Notes under the pieces: model-generated
What the model was told of the DNA's origin: nothing
Seen by the model: the letters and a program-made list of their open reading frames with translations, nothing else
Database searches by the model: none
Shown: positions 1 through 5,455 of the stretch, one piece after another
Numbering within the stretch: the first letter of the stretch is position 1
How the letters are laid out: each line of letters begins with the position of its first letter
Translations under genes and position numbers: made by a program
Assembly: GCA_016928125.1 (NCBI GenBank)
Contig: JAFGLK010000264.1
Coordinates: forward strand, 1-5,472
Source of the DNA: Anaerolineae bacterium
Lineage (GTDB): Bacteria > Chloroflexota > Anaerolineae > UBA1429
Length of the DNA: 5,472 nt
Direction: 5' to 3'

Positions 1-1002
1 CAGGTCGTCATCGAAACGCTTGGGCAGGCGCACGATCCCAGCGCCGCAGCCCGACGCATAGATGGCCATGATGACCTCGAACGAGGCCAGCGAGCGCTCC
101 AGATCGGAGAGGTGCCCTACCTGGGGGTTCTGAGCGTAACGGGCCGCGTCGGCCAGGTGTTGCGCCACGGCCTGCACGTAGCCCTCGTCCCAGCTTGAGG
201 GTTGGCGCCAGGTCTCGCCCGTGGCATAGCTCACGAACTCGAGCGTCTTATTGAGGGTGACCCGCAGGTGGCCGCGCGTGCCGTAGGCTTCCACGGCGAA
301 CTGGTGCCACTTGTTGGTCTCTCCCGGCAAAGGGTGCCCTAGCGAGCCGATCGTCAGGATGGCCCTGACGCCATTCGCGAAGGCCAGACAGGCCAGGGCT
401 GCATCGGGCGCCGACGCGCCCGCCTTGTCCAGGCCCTCCAACTCGTCGATCTGGCCCATCACCCAGGAGACAGGCTGATAGTCATTATAGTGCAGCACCA
501 TGTCGACCAGATGGGTGCCTTGCTCCAACAGGTTGCCCTGGCAGGTAGCCCGCAGATGCTCCAGGTCGCCCAACTCACCCCCCGCGATCAGCTCCTTGGC
601 GCGGTGCCAGGCCGGCAGATACTTTTTCTGGTGGTTGACCGTGAGCCGCTTGCCGTGCCTGTGACAGAGCGCTGCGATCTCGTACGCCTCGCTGGGGGTG
701 AGGGCCATTGGCTTTTCCAGGTTGATCAGCTTGACCGACGGCTGCATCGCGGCGCGCACCCCCTCCAGGCGGAAGTGGGGATTGGAGGCGATGTCCACCA
801 TCTCCGGCTCGACCTGCTTGATGGTCTTGGGCAGATCGAGGGAGGCCACCGGCACGGCGTAGGTCTCCGCCAGAGCGCGTAGCCGCTCGTTGTTACGGTG
901 TCCTACGAGCGCGACGAGCTCGATCTCGTCGCACGCGCCATAGGCGCACAGGTGCGTCTCGGCCCAGCCGCCGGTACCAACCAACAAGGCGCGGGTCTTC
1001 AT
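1..1002 (-). CDS. Gfo/Idh/MocA-family NAD(P)-dependent oxidoreductase B (3' end cut by window)
   Basis: Reading leftward from the ATG at 1002, 334 codons stay open to the window edge without a stop, so the C-terminus is missing. Family members are usually about 330-400 residues, so probably only a short tail is lost. The N-terminus is a Rossmann fold: strand RALLVGTGGWAE (residues 4-15) has the dinucleotide-binding glycines G9, G11 and G12. The family motif EKP is at residues 96-98 (K97 is the expected catalytic lysine), and GTHLVD at 162-167 supplies the usual His/Asp active-site pair (H164, D167). These proteins oxidise or reduce sugars, inositols or sugar acids with NAD(P); the substrate cannot be read from sequence. 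An in-frame ATG at 1026 is possible, but the start at 1002 has AGGAGG five bases upstream and leads straight into the first beta strand. It is the last visible gene of the cluster, 39 bases after the SelA-like gene. Family call is firm; substrate unknown. Confidence 0.9.
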   Translation of the reverse strand, partial: MKTRALLVGTGGWAETHLCAYGACDEIELVALVGHRNNERLRALAETYAVPVASLDLPKTIKQVEPEMVDIASNPHFRLEGVRAAMQPSVKLINLEKPMALTPSEAYEIAALCHRHGKRLTVNHQKKYLPAWHRAKELIAGGELGDLEHLRATCQGNLLEQGTHLVDMVLHYNDYQPVSWVMGQIDELEGLDKAGASAPDAALACLAFANGVRAILTIGSLGHPLPGETNKWHQFAVEAYGTRGHLRVTLNKTLEFVSYATGETWRQPSSWDEGYVQAVAQHLADAARYAQNPQVGHLSDLERSLASFEVIMAIYASGCGAGIVRLPKRFDDDL

Positions 1003-1007
1003 CTCTC

Positions 1008-1013
1008 CCTCCT
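1008..1013 (-). promoter_or_regulatory. Ribosome binding site of oxidoreductase B
   Basis: AGGAGG on the minus strand lies five bases before the ATG at 1002, within a longer purine run. It favours this start over the in-frame ATG at 1026, which would add eight residues (MGEVEEGE) that include the translated Shine-Dalgarno sequence itself. Confidence 0.75.
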
Positions 1014-1041
1014 CGACCTCCCCCATGACGACCAGATCATG

Positions 1042-2187
1042 TCACACAGATCTAGAGTCTGTCAGGAGCTCCTTGAGCCGCTGCGCCACGATCGTGGCCT
1101 GATCACCCTCCAACGTGTGCGGATGGATGCGCAGCTCCGTCTGGGTATAGCCGCCGAATCCGTACCGCCCAGGATCGATCATCTGCACAGCGATGCGCGG
1201 CTCGCCCTGCAAGAGCGCCTGTACGGCCTCAGCATGGGTCAAGCCCAGCGCCGCCTCGTCCCAGCTCACGGCCGCGTGGGGGATCTGTTGGCCGATGCCA
1301 TAGGGCAGTTGACGCCAGACACGCACATGCTCGAGGGACCCCAGGGCTTCGATCACCTGCGCCACGCGCTGCTCCCATAGCGCGAGTTCGCTCGCGTGGT
1401 TGGCCTGGACGTACAGCTCGATCGCTTTGACCAGGCCGACGATGTCTTCCTTGCCGGTCTTCATGGGCCGGCCTATGCCCGCATTGGGGCAGTCATTGAG
1501 CCGGCAGGCCTCGATCAGATCGGGCCGCCCCAGGATAAAGCCGGTGGACTGAGGCCCTCGGATCGCCTTGCCGCCACTAAAGGTCACCAGATCGGCGCCC
1601 TCCTCGAGAAAGCGGCTCAGATTGGCCAGCGGCGGCACCTCGGCGGCGGCGTCCACGATCACCGGCACGCCGGAATCGTGAGCCAGATACGCCACCTGGG
1701 CCAACGGGAGCGCATCGCCTGTGCAGAACCAGGCATGGGTGCAGTACACCCCGGCCACCTGCTCGGAGCGCAGGGCCTCCTGCAGCTCGACGGCGTCGCT
1801 CTCGATCTCCACAAACCGCCCGCCAGCCAAGAGCAGCGCCCGGTCAAAGCCGTTGCGATGCGCTCGCTGTATCACAAAGCGATGGCGGAGATCCTGCGTC
1901 TCGGGCAGGCGGCGGATGAGATCGCGGTTATTTCCGGCGATGCAGGCGGCGGCCATCAAACTGATGCCCGCCGCGGCGCAGGCACACACGTGGGCCGCCG
2001 GCACGCCGATCAGCGCCGCGATGCGCCGCCCCGCCGCCAGATGGAGCTCTTGCATGTCCACAAAGCTGCGGCTGGCCTCAGCCATCGCCTCGACAACCTC
2101 CGGATGCATCAAGGAGCCGCTCAAACGCGTCAGCGTGCCGGCCGCGTTGATGATCGGTTCAACCCCGAGCTCAGCGTAGATGTTCAT
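1042..2187 (-). CDS. SelA-like PLP-dependent enzyme (D-glucosaminate-6-phosphate ammonia-lyase / aminotransferase class V-fold type)
   Basis: The 381-residue protein belongs to fold-type I PLP enzymes related to selenocysteine synthase (SelA). Visible family marks are the N-terminal INAAGTLTRLSGS (residues 13-25), an Ala/Gly-rich cofactor segment around 70-85, the IQRAHRNGFDRA segment (106-117), the PLP-ring aspartate D179 in VIVDAAAEVPP, and the Schiff-base lysine K207 in FSGGKAIRGPQSTG (203-216). GRPMKTGKEDIVGL (239-252) is also typical. It is shorter than bacterial SelA (about 460 residues) and begins near the catalytic fold, as in the DgaE-like branch that makes 2-keto-3-deoxygluconate-6-phosphate and ammonia from D-glucosaminate-6-phosphate. 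Among sugar-type enzymes, an amino-sugar-acid lyase or related elimination or racemisation role is more plausible than selenocysteine synthesis; no selenocysteine genes are visible. It starts nine bases after the hydrolase stop, with GAGGGA overlapping that stop, suggesting translational coupling. The exact reaction is not determined. Confidence 0.9.
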   Translation of the reverse strand: MNIYAELGVEPIINAAGTLTRLSGSLMHPEVVEAMAEASRSFVDMQELHLAAGRRIAALIGVPAAHVCACAAAGISLMAAACIAGNNRDLIRRLPETQDLRHRFVIQRAHRNGFDRALLLAGGRFVEIESDAVELQEALRSEQVAGVYCTHAWFCTGDALPLAQVAYLAHDSGVPVIVDAAAEVPPLANLSRFLEEGADLVTFSGGKAIRGPQSTGFILGRPDLIEACRLNDCPNAGIGRPMKTGKEDIVGLVKAIELYVQANHASELALWEQRVAQVIEALGSLEHVRVWRQLPYGIGQQIPHAAVSWDEAALGLTHAEAVQALLQGEPRIAVQMIDPGRYGFGGYTQTELRIHPHTLEGDQATIVAQRLKELLTDSRSV

Positions 2188-2192
2188 TTCAT

Positions 2193-2198
2193 TCCCTC
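2193..2198 (-). promoter_or_regulatory. Ribosome binding site of the SelA-like gene, overlapping the upstream stop codon
   Basis: GAGGGA on the minus strand lies five bases before the ATG at 2187 and shares two bases (2197-2198) with the TGA stop of the serine hydrolase. A ribosome finishing the hydrolase would sit on this site, so translation of the two genes is probably coupled. Confidence 0.65.
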
Positions 2199-3309
2199 AC
2201 AGGGCGGCCACGGCCACCAGATTGGAGCAGGACGTCCGCAATCTCGCCGCGCCCGGCTCAGTGGTCAGCAGTACACAGCTCATGTCGCGGGCCGGATCGT
2301 TCCAGGCCACGGTGCCGGTGGCGCCGCCATGGCCATACGAACCTGGCGAGAGCAGGTCCCCAAACGAGCCATCTCCCTGGCCGCCCGACAGCCGACGCCA
2401 GCCCAGGCCCCACGATTGCTGCAGCGTCAAGGCCCGAGGCAACTCGGGCAGCAGTGCGGTCTGATCACGGGTCATCGCCTCGACGCTGGCCCGGCTCAGG
2501 ATGCGCACGCCGCCGTAGGCGCCGCCGTGCAGAAAGGCGTGCATCAGGCGCGTCAGATCGCCCACGGTGGAGAACATGCCGCCCCAGGGCGCCCCCAGGC
2601 CCCACCAGTAGGGGGTATTCCAGCCCCAGTCGGTACCGCGCATCTCGGGCGCCACATTGACATGGGCGATGCGCGCGACATGCTCCTCGCGATAACCTAG
2701 AGAGCTATCGTGCATACCCAGCGGCTCAAAGATCTCCTGGCGCATGAAGTGGGGCAGGGATATACCGGCGATGCGCTCGATCACCTCGGCGAGCATAAGG
2801 ATGCCCATGCTCTGATACCGGATGCACGTCCCCGGCCGGAAATCGAGCTCGAGCTGGCACACCCGACGGACGAACTCGGCCAAGGGGGCATGCTCGCGGC
2901 GCAAGTCATAGTTCTCAGGCAGCATATCGGGCAGGCCTGAGGTGTGGGTCATCAGGTGTCGGATGGTGACCACGTCCTTGCCCTGCCCCCCGAACTCGGG
3001 CATACACTCGCAGACTCGGTCGTCCAGCCCGAGCTGGCCCCGCTCGACCAGCATCATCGCAGCCGTCACGGTGACCGGTTTGGTGATTGAGGCGAGCAGG
3101 AAGATCGTGTCGGGCCGGATAGGGGGCGAATCCTCGCGCAGGTACTGCCGTCCAAAACAGCGCGCCGACAGCCAGCGGCCATGTCTGGAGACCATGATGG
3201 CGGCGCCTGGGATGCGGCCGGCGTCCACGGCTTGCTGCAGAAGGGCATCAACCCGAGCCAACCGCTGCTCAGATAGGCCAATCAAACCCGGATGGCTTGC
3301 TTCCGTCAT
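2197..3309 (-). CDS. Serine hydrolase, beta-lactamase / class C (peptidase S12-like) family
   Basis: The 370-residue protein has the order of active-site motifs of penicillin-recognising serine hydrolases. SxxK is at residues 74-77 (S-I-T-K; S74 nucleophile, K77 general base). The Tyr motif is Y-Q-S at 165-167, where Y-x-N is commoner. The third motif is H-G-G at 327-329, replacing the KTG triad as in many esterase or peptidase members. HLMTHTSGLPD (118-128) and FEPLGMHDS (194-202) are typical family blocks. No hydrophobic signal peptide is visible, so it is probably cytoplasmic, unlike true beta-lactamases and penicillin-binding proteins. The frame stays open upstream to an ATG at 3390, but that extension is Arg-rich and overlaps the preceding gene; the ATG at 3309 has GGAGG five bases before it. 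It lies 13 bases after oxidoreductase A. In this operon it may cleave an ester, amide or lactone of the pathway substrate; this is inference, and antibiotic resistance is unlikely. Confidence 0.9.
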   Translation of the reverse strand: MTEASHPGLIGLSEQRLARVDALLQQAVDAGRIPGAAIMVSRHGRWLSARCFGRQYLREDSPPIRPDTIFLLASITKPVTVTAAMMLVERGQLGLDDRVCECMPEFGGQGKDVVTIRHLMTHTSGLPDMLPENYDLRREHAPLAEFVRRVCQLELDFRPGTCIRYQSMGILMLAEVIERIAGISLPHFMRQEIFEPLGMHDSSLGYREEHVARIAHVNVAPEMRGTDWGWNTPYWWGLGAPWGGMFSTVGDLTRLMHAFLHGGAYGGVRILSRASVEAMTRDQTALLPELPRALTLQQSWGLGWRRLSGGQGDGSFGDLLSPGSYGHGGATGTVAWNDPARDMSCVLLTTEPGAARLRTSCSNLVAVAAL

Positions 3310-3314
3310 CTTGT

Positions 3315-3319
3315 CCTCC
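3315..3319 (-). promoter_or_regulatory. Ribosome binding site of the serine hydrolase
   Basis: GGAGG on the minus strand is five bases before the ATG at 3309, inside the 13-base gap after oxidoreductase A. It decides the start, because the same frame stays open for 27 more codons to an ATG at 3390 inside the neighbouring gene. Confidence 0.75.
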
Positions 3320-3322
3320 GAT

Positions 3323-4357
3323 CTAGAGGGGTACAACCTGGCCCGTCTCGGCCGAGCGCATGGCCGTGTCGTAGAGGTGCATGGCCTCATAGACCTGCTC
3401 CGGCTTGACGATCAGCTCTTCGCCGCGAACAAGGACCGCCGAGATGTTCTCATAGTAGGACCGCCAGCTTCCGCGTACACTGGGGATGACCAGTTCCTCC
3501 TCCTGGCCGCGAGCCACGGTATGCACGTGAGCGCGCTGAGCTGGATCCTCCTCGGCCGCGTCGATGTCCCCTGCGCGCATGGCGGCCTCCTGGGGGTCCA
3601 GGCCATACTTGATCAGGCCGCCCAAATCGCCCAGGACGTACCAGCGCGGCTTGCCGACCGTCGCCAGGTTGCTCACCTCGATCTGATAGAGCACACCATT
3701 GGCAAAGCGGATGAGCAGCTTGGCATAGTTGCCGATGTCGATATCCCAGGTGTCGCGGTACGTGATCTGGCAGAACACGCTCTCCGGCTTGGCCTCGACC
3801 AACTGCAAAGCCTGATCGATCAAGTGGGCCGGCCAGTCGTACAGGATGCCGCCGCTGTGCATCTTGCTCCCACGCCAGCCGCGCGGTGACCGATAGCCCA
3901 TGATGGCCGCCTCGAACAGATAGGGCTCCCCCAGCAGACCGTCGGCGATGGCCTTGCGCACCGTCAAGTAGTCCCAGTCCCAGCGCCGGTTGTGAAAGAC
4001 CGAGAGCATCACCCCATTGCGCCGGCTGGCTGCGATCATCTCCTCCGCCTCGTGGGCATTCAGGCACATCACCTTGTCAGTGACCACATGTTTGCCCGCG
4101 TCCATGGCGGCAATGGCCAGTTCTTTGTGGGTGTCGTGAGGCGTGGCGATCACCACCAGATCCACCTGCTCATCCGGCAAGAGCTCATCCAGGCTGGCAT
4201 AGATCACGGCCCCGGGATGATCTCGCGCGGCGGCGGCCTGTCGCTCGGGGTCGCGCGTCGAGATGGCATACAGGTTCAGGTCTGGGGCCAAGCCTAGCAG
4301 ATAGCAGTGAAAGGCCCGCCCAGCATAGCCATAGCCCACGACGGCTGCGTTGATCAT
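3323..4357 (-). CDS. Gfo/Idh/MocA-family NAD(P)-dependent oxidoreductase A
   Basis: The 344-residue protein is a complete member of the glucose-fructose oxidoreductase / inositol dehydrogenase family. The Rossmann nucleotide-binding loop is VVGYGYAGRAFH (residues 6-17; G8, G10, G13). VVIATPHDTHKELAIAAMDAGKHVV (68-92) is the usual block before the catalytic lysine. Here the lysine segment reads T-D-K-V (93-96, K95) instead of the common EKP. GGILYDWPAHLIDQAL (169-184) supplies the active-site H178 and D181. The C-terminal half is the alpha/beta substrate and oligomerisation domain. It probably oxidises a sugar, polyol or sugar acid, or carries out an oxidation-reduction epimerisation. The frame extends to an ATG at 4390, but the ATG at 4357 has AGGAGG six bases upstream and starts directly at the first beta strand. 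It is clearly divergent from oxidoreductase B, so the pair is not a recent tandem duplication. Substrate unknown. Confidence 0.92.
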   Translation of the reverse strand: MINAAVVGYGYAGRAFHCYLLGLAPDLNLYAISTRDPERQAAAARDHPGAVIYASLDELLPDEQVDLVVIATPHDTHKELAIAAMDAGKHVVTDKVMCLNAHEAEEMIAASRRNGVMLSVFHNRRWDWDYLTVRKAIADGLLGEPYLFEAAIMGYRSPRGWRGSKMHSGGILYDWPAHLIDQALQLVEAKPESVFCQITYRDTWDIDIGNYAKLLIRFANGVLYQIEVSNLATVGKPRWYVLGDLGGLIKYGLDPQEAAMRAGDIDAAEEDPAQRAHVHTVARGQEEELVIPSVRGSWRSYYENISAVLVRGEELIVKPEQVYEAMHLYDTAMRSAETGQVVPL

Positions 4358-4363
4358 TCTACC

Positions 4364-4369
4364 CCTCCT
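4364..4369 (-). promoter_or_regulatory. Ribosome binding site of oxidoreductase A
   Basis: AGGAGG (extended to AGGAGGGG) on the minus strand lies six bases before the ATG at 4357. It rules against the longer reading from 4390, which would place the Shine-Dalgarno sequence inside the coding region. Confidence 0.75.
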
Positions 4370-4440
4370 GGCCCAGCATGAGACGAACACGCGCGCTGGC
4401 GAGACAGGCGCCTTGCCTCTCGGTCCGAGCGAATCGCGCC

Positions 4441-4458
4441 CGCACGCCTTGGGGTGCG
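4441..4458 (-). other. Small hairpin just after the aldolase stop
   Basis: CGCAC and GTGCG form a five-base-pair stem, with two more C-G pairs above a single bulged base and a three-base loop. It lies one base after the aldolase stop within the 102-base gap, the longest gap in the cluster. No T run follows on the minus strand, so it is not a standard intrinsic terminator. It could mark an RNA processing or stabilising element between aldolase and oxidoreductase A, or be a chance fold in GC-rich DNA. The rest of the gap (4370-4440) holds no credible gene or clear promoter. Confidence 0.25.
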
Positions 4459-4459
4459 C

Positions 4460-5317
4460 CTAGCCGCGATCGGCCTGGCCGCTCGTCCCGAACACATCCA
4501 GGCAATGGCCGCAGACGGCCTGAAAGGCCTCGCGTATCTGGTTGGTCAGAGAATGGAACGAGGCCTGCCCAGTGGCCGCGTTCGCGACCATGCGGCTGGT
4601 GGCCTCGATCGCCAGGTTGGTAAAGATGTTGATCTTGCAGATGCCGCCCGCCACGGCGGAGCGAAACTGCTCATCCGACAGGCCCGAGCCACCGTGCAGC
4701 ACCAGGGGCACCTCCACCCGCCCGCGAATCTCGGCCAGCAGGTCCAGGGCCAGATGCGGCTCGCTCTGGTACAGGCCATGGGCCGTGCCGATGGCGATAG
4801 CCAGGCAATCCACACCCGTCTCGGCCACAAAGCGCTCTACGTCAGCAGGGTCGGTAAAGCCTTGACGCTGGGCGCCAAAGTCGCCATAGCTGCTGCCCGA
4901 GCCCACATGGCCCAGCTCCGCCTCGACGCCGGCGCCCATGGCATGGGCGGCGCGCACCACCAGGCGGGTGGCGGCGATGTTCTCGTCCAGCGGCAGACGC
5001 GAGCCATCGTACATCACGTCGCTAAAGCCAACCTTGAGCGCCTGCATGCAATGCTCAAAGCTGGCGCCGTGATCGAGGCAGATCGACACGGGCACCCTGG
5101 CTTCCTCGGCCATGGCGCGCACCAGATCGGTCAGCGCGCGGGGATTGGGCCGGTCGAACATGCCGGTGTACAGGCCGATGATGCCCGGCGCGCGTCGCTC
5201 CTCCAGTGCTGCGATAATGCCCTGGGTGCCCATCATCTCGAACGTGTCGAAACAAGGCACGGCGTAACGTCCGCTTTGAGCGCGTTTGAGCTCCGCGATC
5301 ATGGAAACGAGAGGCAT
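4460..5317 (-). CDS. Class II (zinc-dependent) ketose-bisphosphate aldolase, FbaA/GatY/IolJ-like
   Basis: The 285-residue protein matches the usual length of short class II aldolases, TIM-barrel enzymes that reversibly split a phosphorylated ketose into dihydroxyacetone phosphate and an aldehyde. LDHG at residues 81-84 gives the catalytic aspartate D82 and zinc ligand H83. MYDGSRLPLDENI (102-114) and VEAELGHVGS (131-140, metal site E134) are the two signature regions. GTAHG (177-181, H180) and LHGGSGL (207-213, H208) provide the other zinc ligands. The phosphate-binding segment reads KINIFTNL (228-235), where relatives usually have an acidic residue after the threonine; here it is N234. It is probably the first gene of the operon, and AGGAGG lies nine bases before the ATG. 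Fructose-bisphosphate, tagatose-bisphosphate or 2-deoxy-5-keto-gluconate-6-phosphate could be the substrate. Its place beside two oxidoreductases and a SelA-like enzyme favours a dedicated catabolic aldolase over the glycolytic one. Confidence 0.93.
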   Translation of the reverse strand: MPLVSMIAELKRAQSGRYAVPCFDTFEMMGTQGIIAALEERRAPGIIGLYTGMFDRPNPRALTDLVRAMAEEARVPVSICLDHGASFEHCMQALKVGFSDVMYDGSRLPLDENIAATRLVVRAAHAMGAGVEAELGHVGSGSSYGDFGAQRQGFTDPADVERFVAETGVDCLAIAIGTAHGLYQSEPHLALDLLAEIRGRVEVPLVLHGGSGLSDEQFRSAVAGGICKINIFTNLAIEATSRMVANAATGQASFHSLTNQIREAFQAVCGHCLDVFGTSGQADRG

Positions 5318-5326
5318 GATATGGAT

Positions 5327-5332
5327 CCTCCT
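5327..5332 (-). promoter_or_regulatory. Ribosome binding site of the aldolase
   Basis: A perfect AGGAGG on the minus strand lies nine bases before the ATG at 5317. Together with the promoter candidate further upstream it implies a short 5' leader of about 35 bases, too short for a riboswitch. Confidence 0.75.
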
Positions 5333-5359
5333 GATAGGTGAGATACACTTACAGGCCGC

Positions 5360-5389
5360 AGTATAGCAGCAAATCGCCCAACTTGACCA
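5360..5389 (-). promoter_or_regulatory. Candidate sigma-70-type promoter for the leftward operon
   Basis: On the minus strand the -10 box TATACT (5360-5365) is one base off consensus and is preceded by TGC, an extended -10 element. An 18-base spacer separates it from TGGTCA (5384-5389), which matches four of six bases of the -35 consensus. Transcription would start near 5352, giving a leader of about 35 bases. The -35 box overlaps one copy of the ACCAGC repeat (5386-5391), so a protein bound there could block RNA polymerase. Confidence 0.5.
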
Positions 5390-5434
5390 GCGACCTTGAC
5401 ATGATGGGCGCGCGCTGGTTAGAAAAGGACCAGC
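5385..5434. repeat. Cluster of three ACCAGC repeats, possible operators
   Basis: ACCAGC occurs at 5386-5391 and 5429-5434 and inverted (GCTGGT) at 5414-5419. The two direct copies extend to GACCAGC (5385-5391 and 5428-5434) and lie 43 bases apart, about four helical turns. The second and third copies form a perfect six-base inverted repeat around a nine-base spacer. The left copy overlaps the -35 of the leftward promoter and the right pair overlaps the rightward promoter region. This layout suits a dimeric repressor or activator between divergent promoters, but no regulator is visible and the motif is short. Confidence 0.4.
5396..5425 (+). promoter_or_regulatory. Candidate rightward promoter with a perfect -35 box
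   Basis: TTGACA (5396-5401) is a perfect -35 consensus. After 18 bases comes TAGAAA (5420-5425), which matches four of six -10 positions. It would start rightward transcription near 5432, giving the putative gene at 5456 a short leader. It competes with the extended -10 at 5443-5448 as the true promoter, and the ACCAGC inverted repeat overlaps its -10. Confidence 0.3.
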
Positions 5435-5439
5435 ATATC

Positions 5440-5448
5440 TGCTAGAAT
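5440..5448 (+). promoter_or_regulatory. Candidate extended -10 promoter for a leaderless divergent transcript
   Basis: TGC followed by TAGAAT (5443-5448) is an extended -10 that is one base off consensus. The ATG at 5456 follows after exactly seven bases, which is where transcription would be expected to start. The -35 region is weak (TTAGAA at 5419-5424, spacer 18). The spacing is what leaderless genes of several GC-rich lineages show. Confidence 0.35.
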
Positions 5449-5455
5449 ACGGCCC

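Noticed and set aside
1046..1062. Inverted repeat ACAGA / TCTGT at the 3' end of the SelA-like gene
   Set aside because: Five base pairs around a seven-base centre lie within the last codons of the gene, with no T run after it; too weak to call a terminator.
1042..2187. Selenocysteine-related locus, given the SelA resemblance
   Set aside because: None of the reading frames needs a recoded internal TGA, no tRNA-Sec or SelB-like gene is visible, and the protein is short for SelA.
1396..2700. Long plus-strand open frame of 434 codons
   Set aside because: It runs antisense across the SelA-like and hydrolase genes and their junction, has low-complexity Arg/Ala/Gly/His-rich translation and no recognisable domain. 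Long antisense frames are common in GC-rich coding DNA.
3310..3390. N-terminal extension of the serine hydrolase to the ATG at 3390
   Set aside because: The added 27 residues are Arg-rich, overlap oxidoreductase A and would translate through the GGAGG ribosome binding site used for the ATG at 3309.
2942..3889. Plus-strand open frame of 315 codons
   Set aside because: It lies antisense to the hydrolase and oxidoreductase A and spans their junction, with no recognisable protein motif.
4359..4379. Six-codon mini-ORF (MLGQEG) ending just before oxidoreductase A
   Set aside because: It contains the Shine-Dalgarno sequence of the next gene and has no ribosome binding site or regulatory codon run, so it is probably chance.
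4454..5341. Plus-strand open frame of 295 codons opposite the aldolase
   Set aside because: It mirrors the aldolase codons, has no family motifs, and the minus-strand product carries all class II aldolase signatures.
5318..5352. Riboswitch in the leader of the aldolase operon
   Set aside because: The inferred leader is only about 35 bases and shows no stable or recognisable aptamer-like structure.
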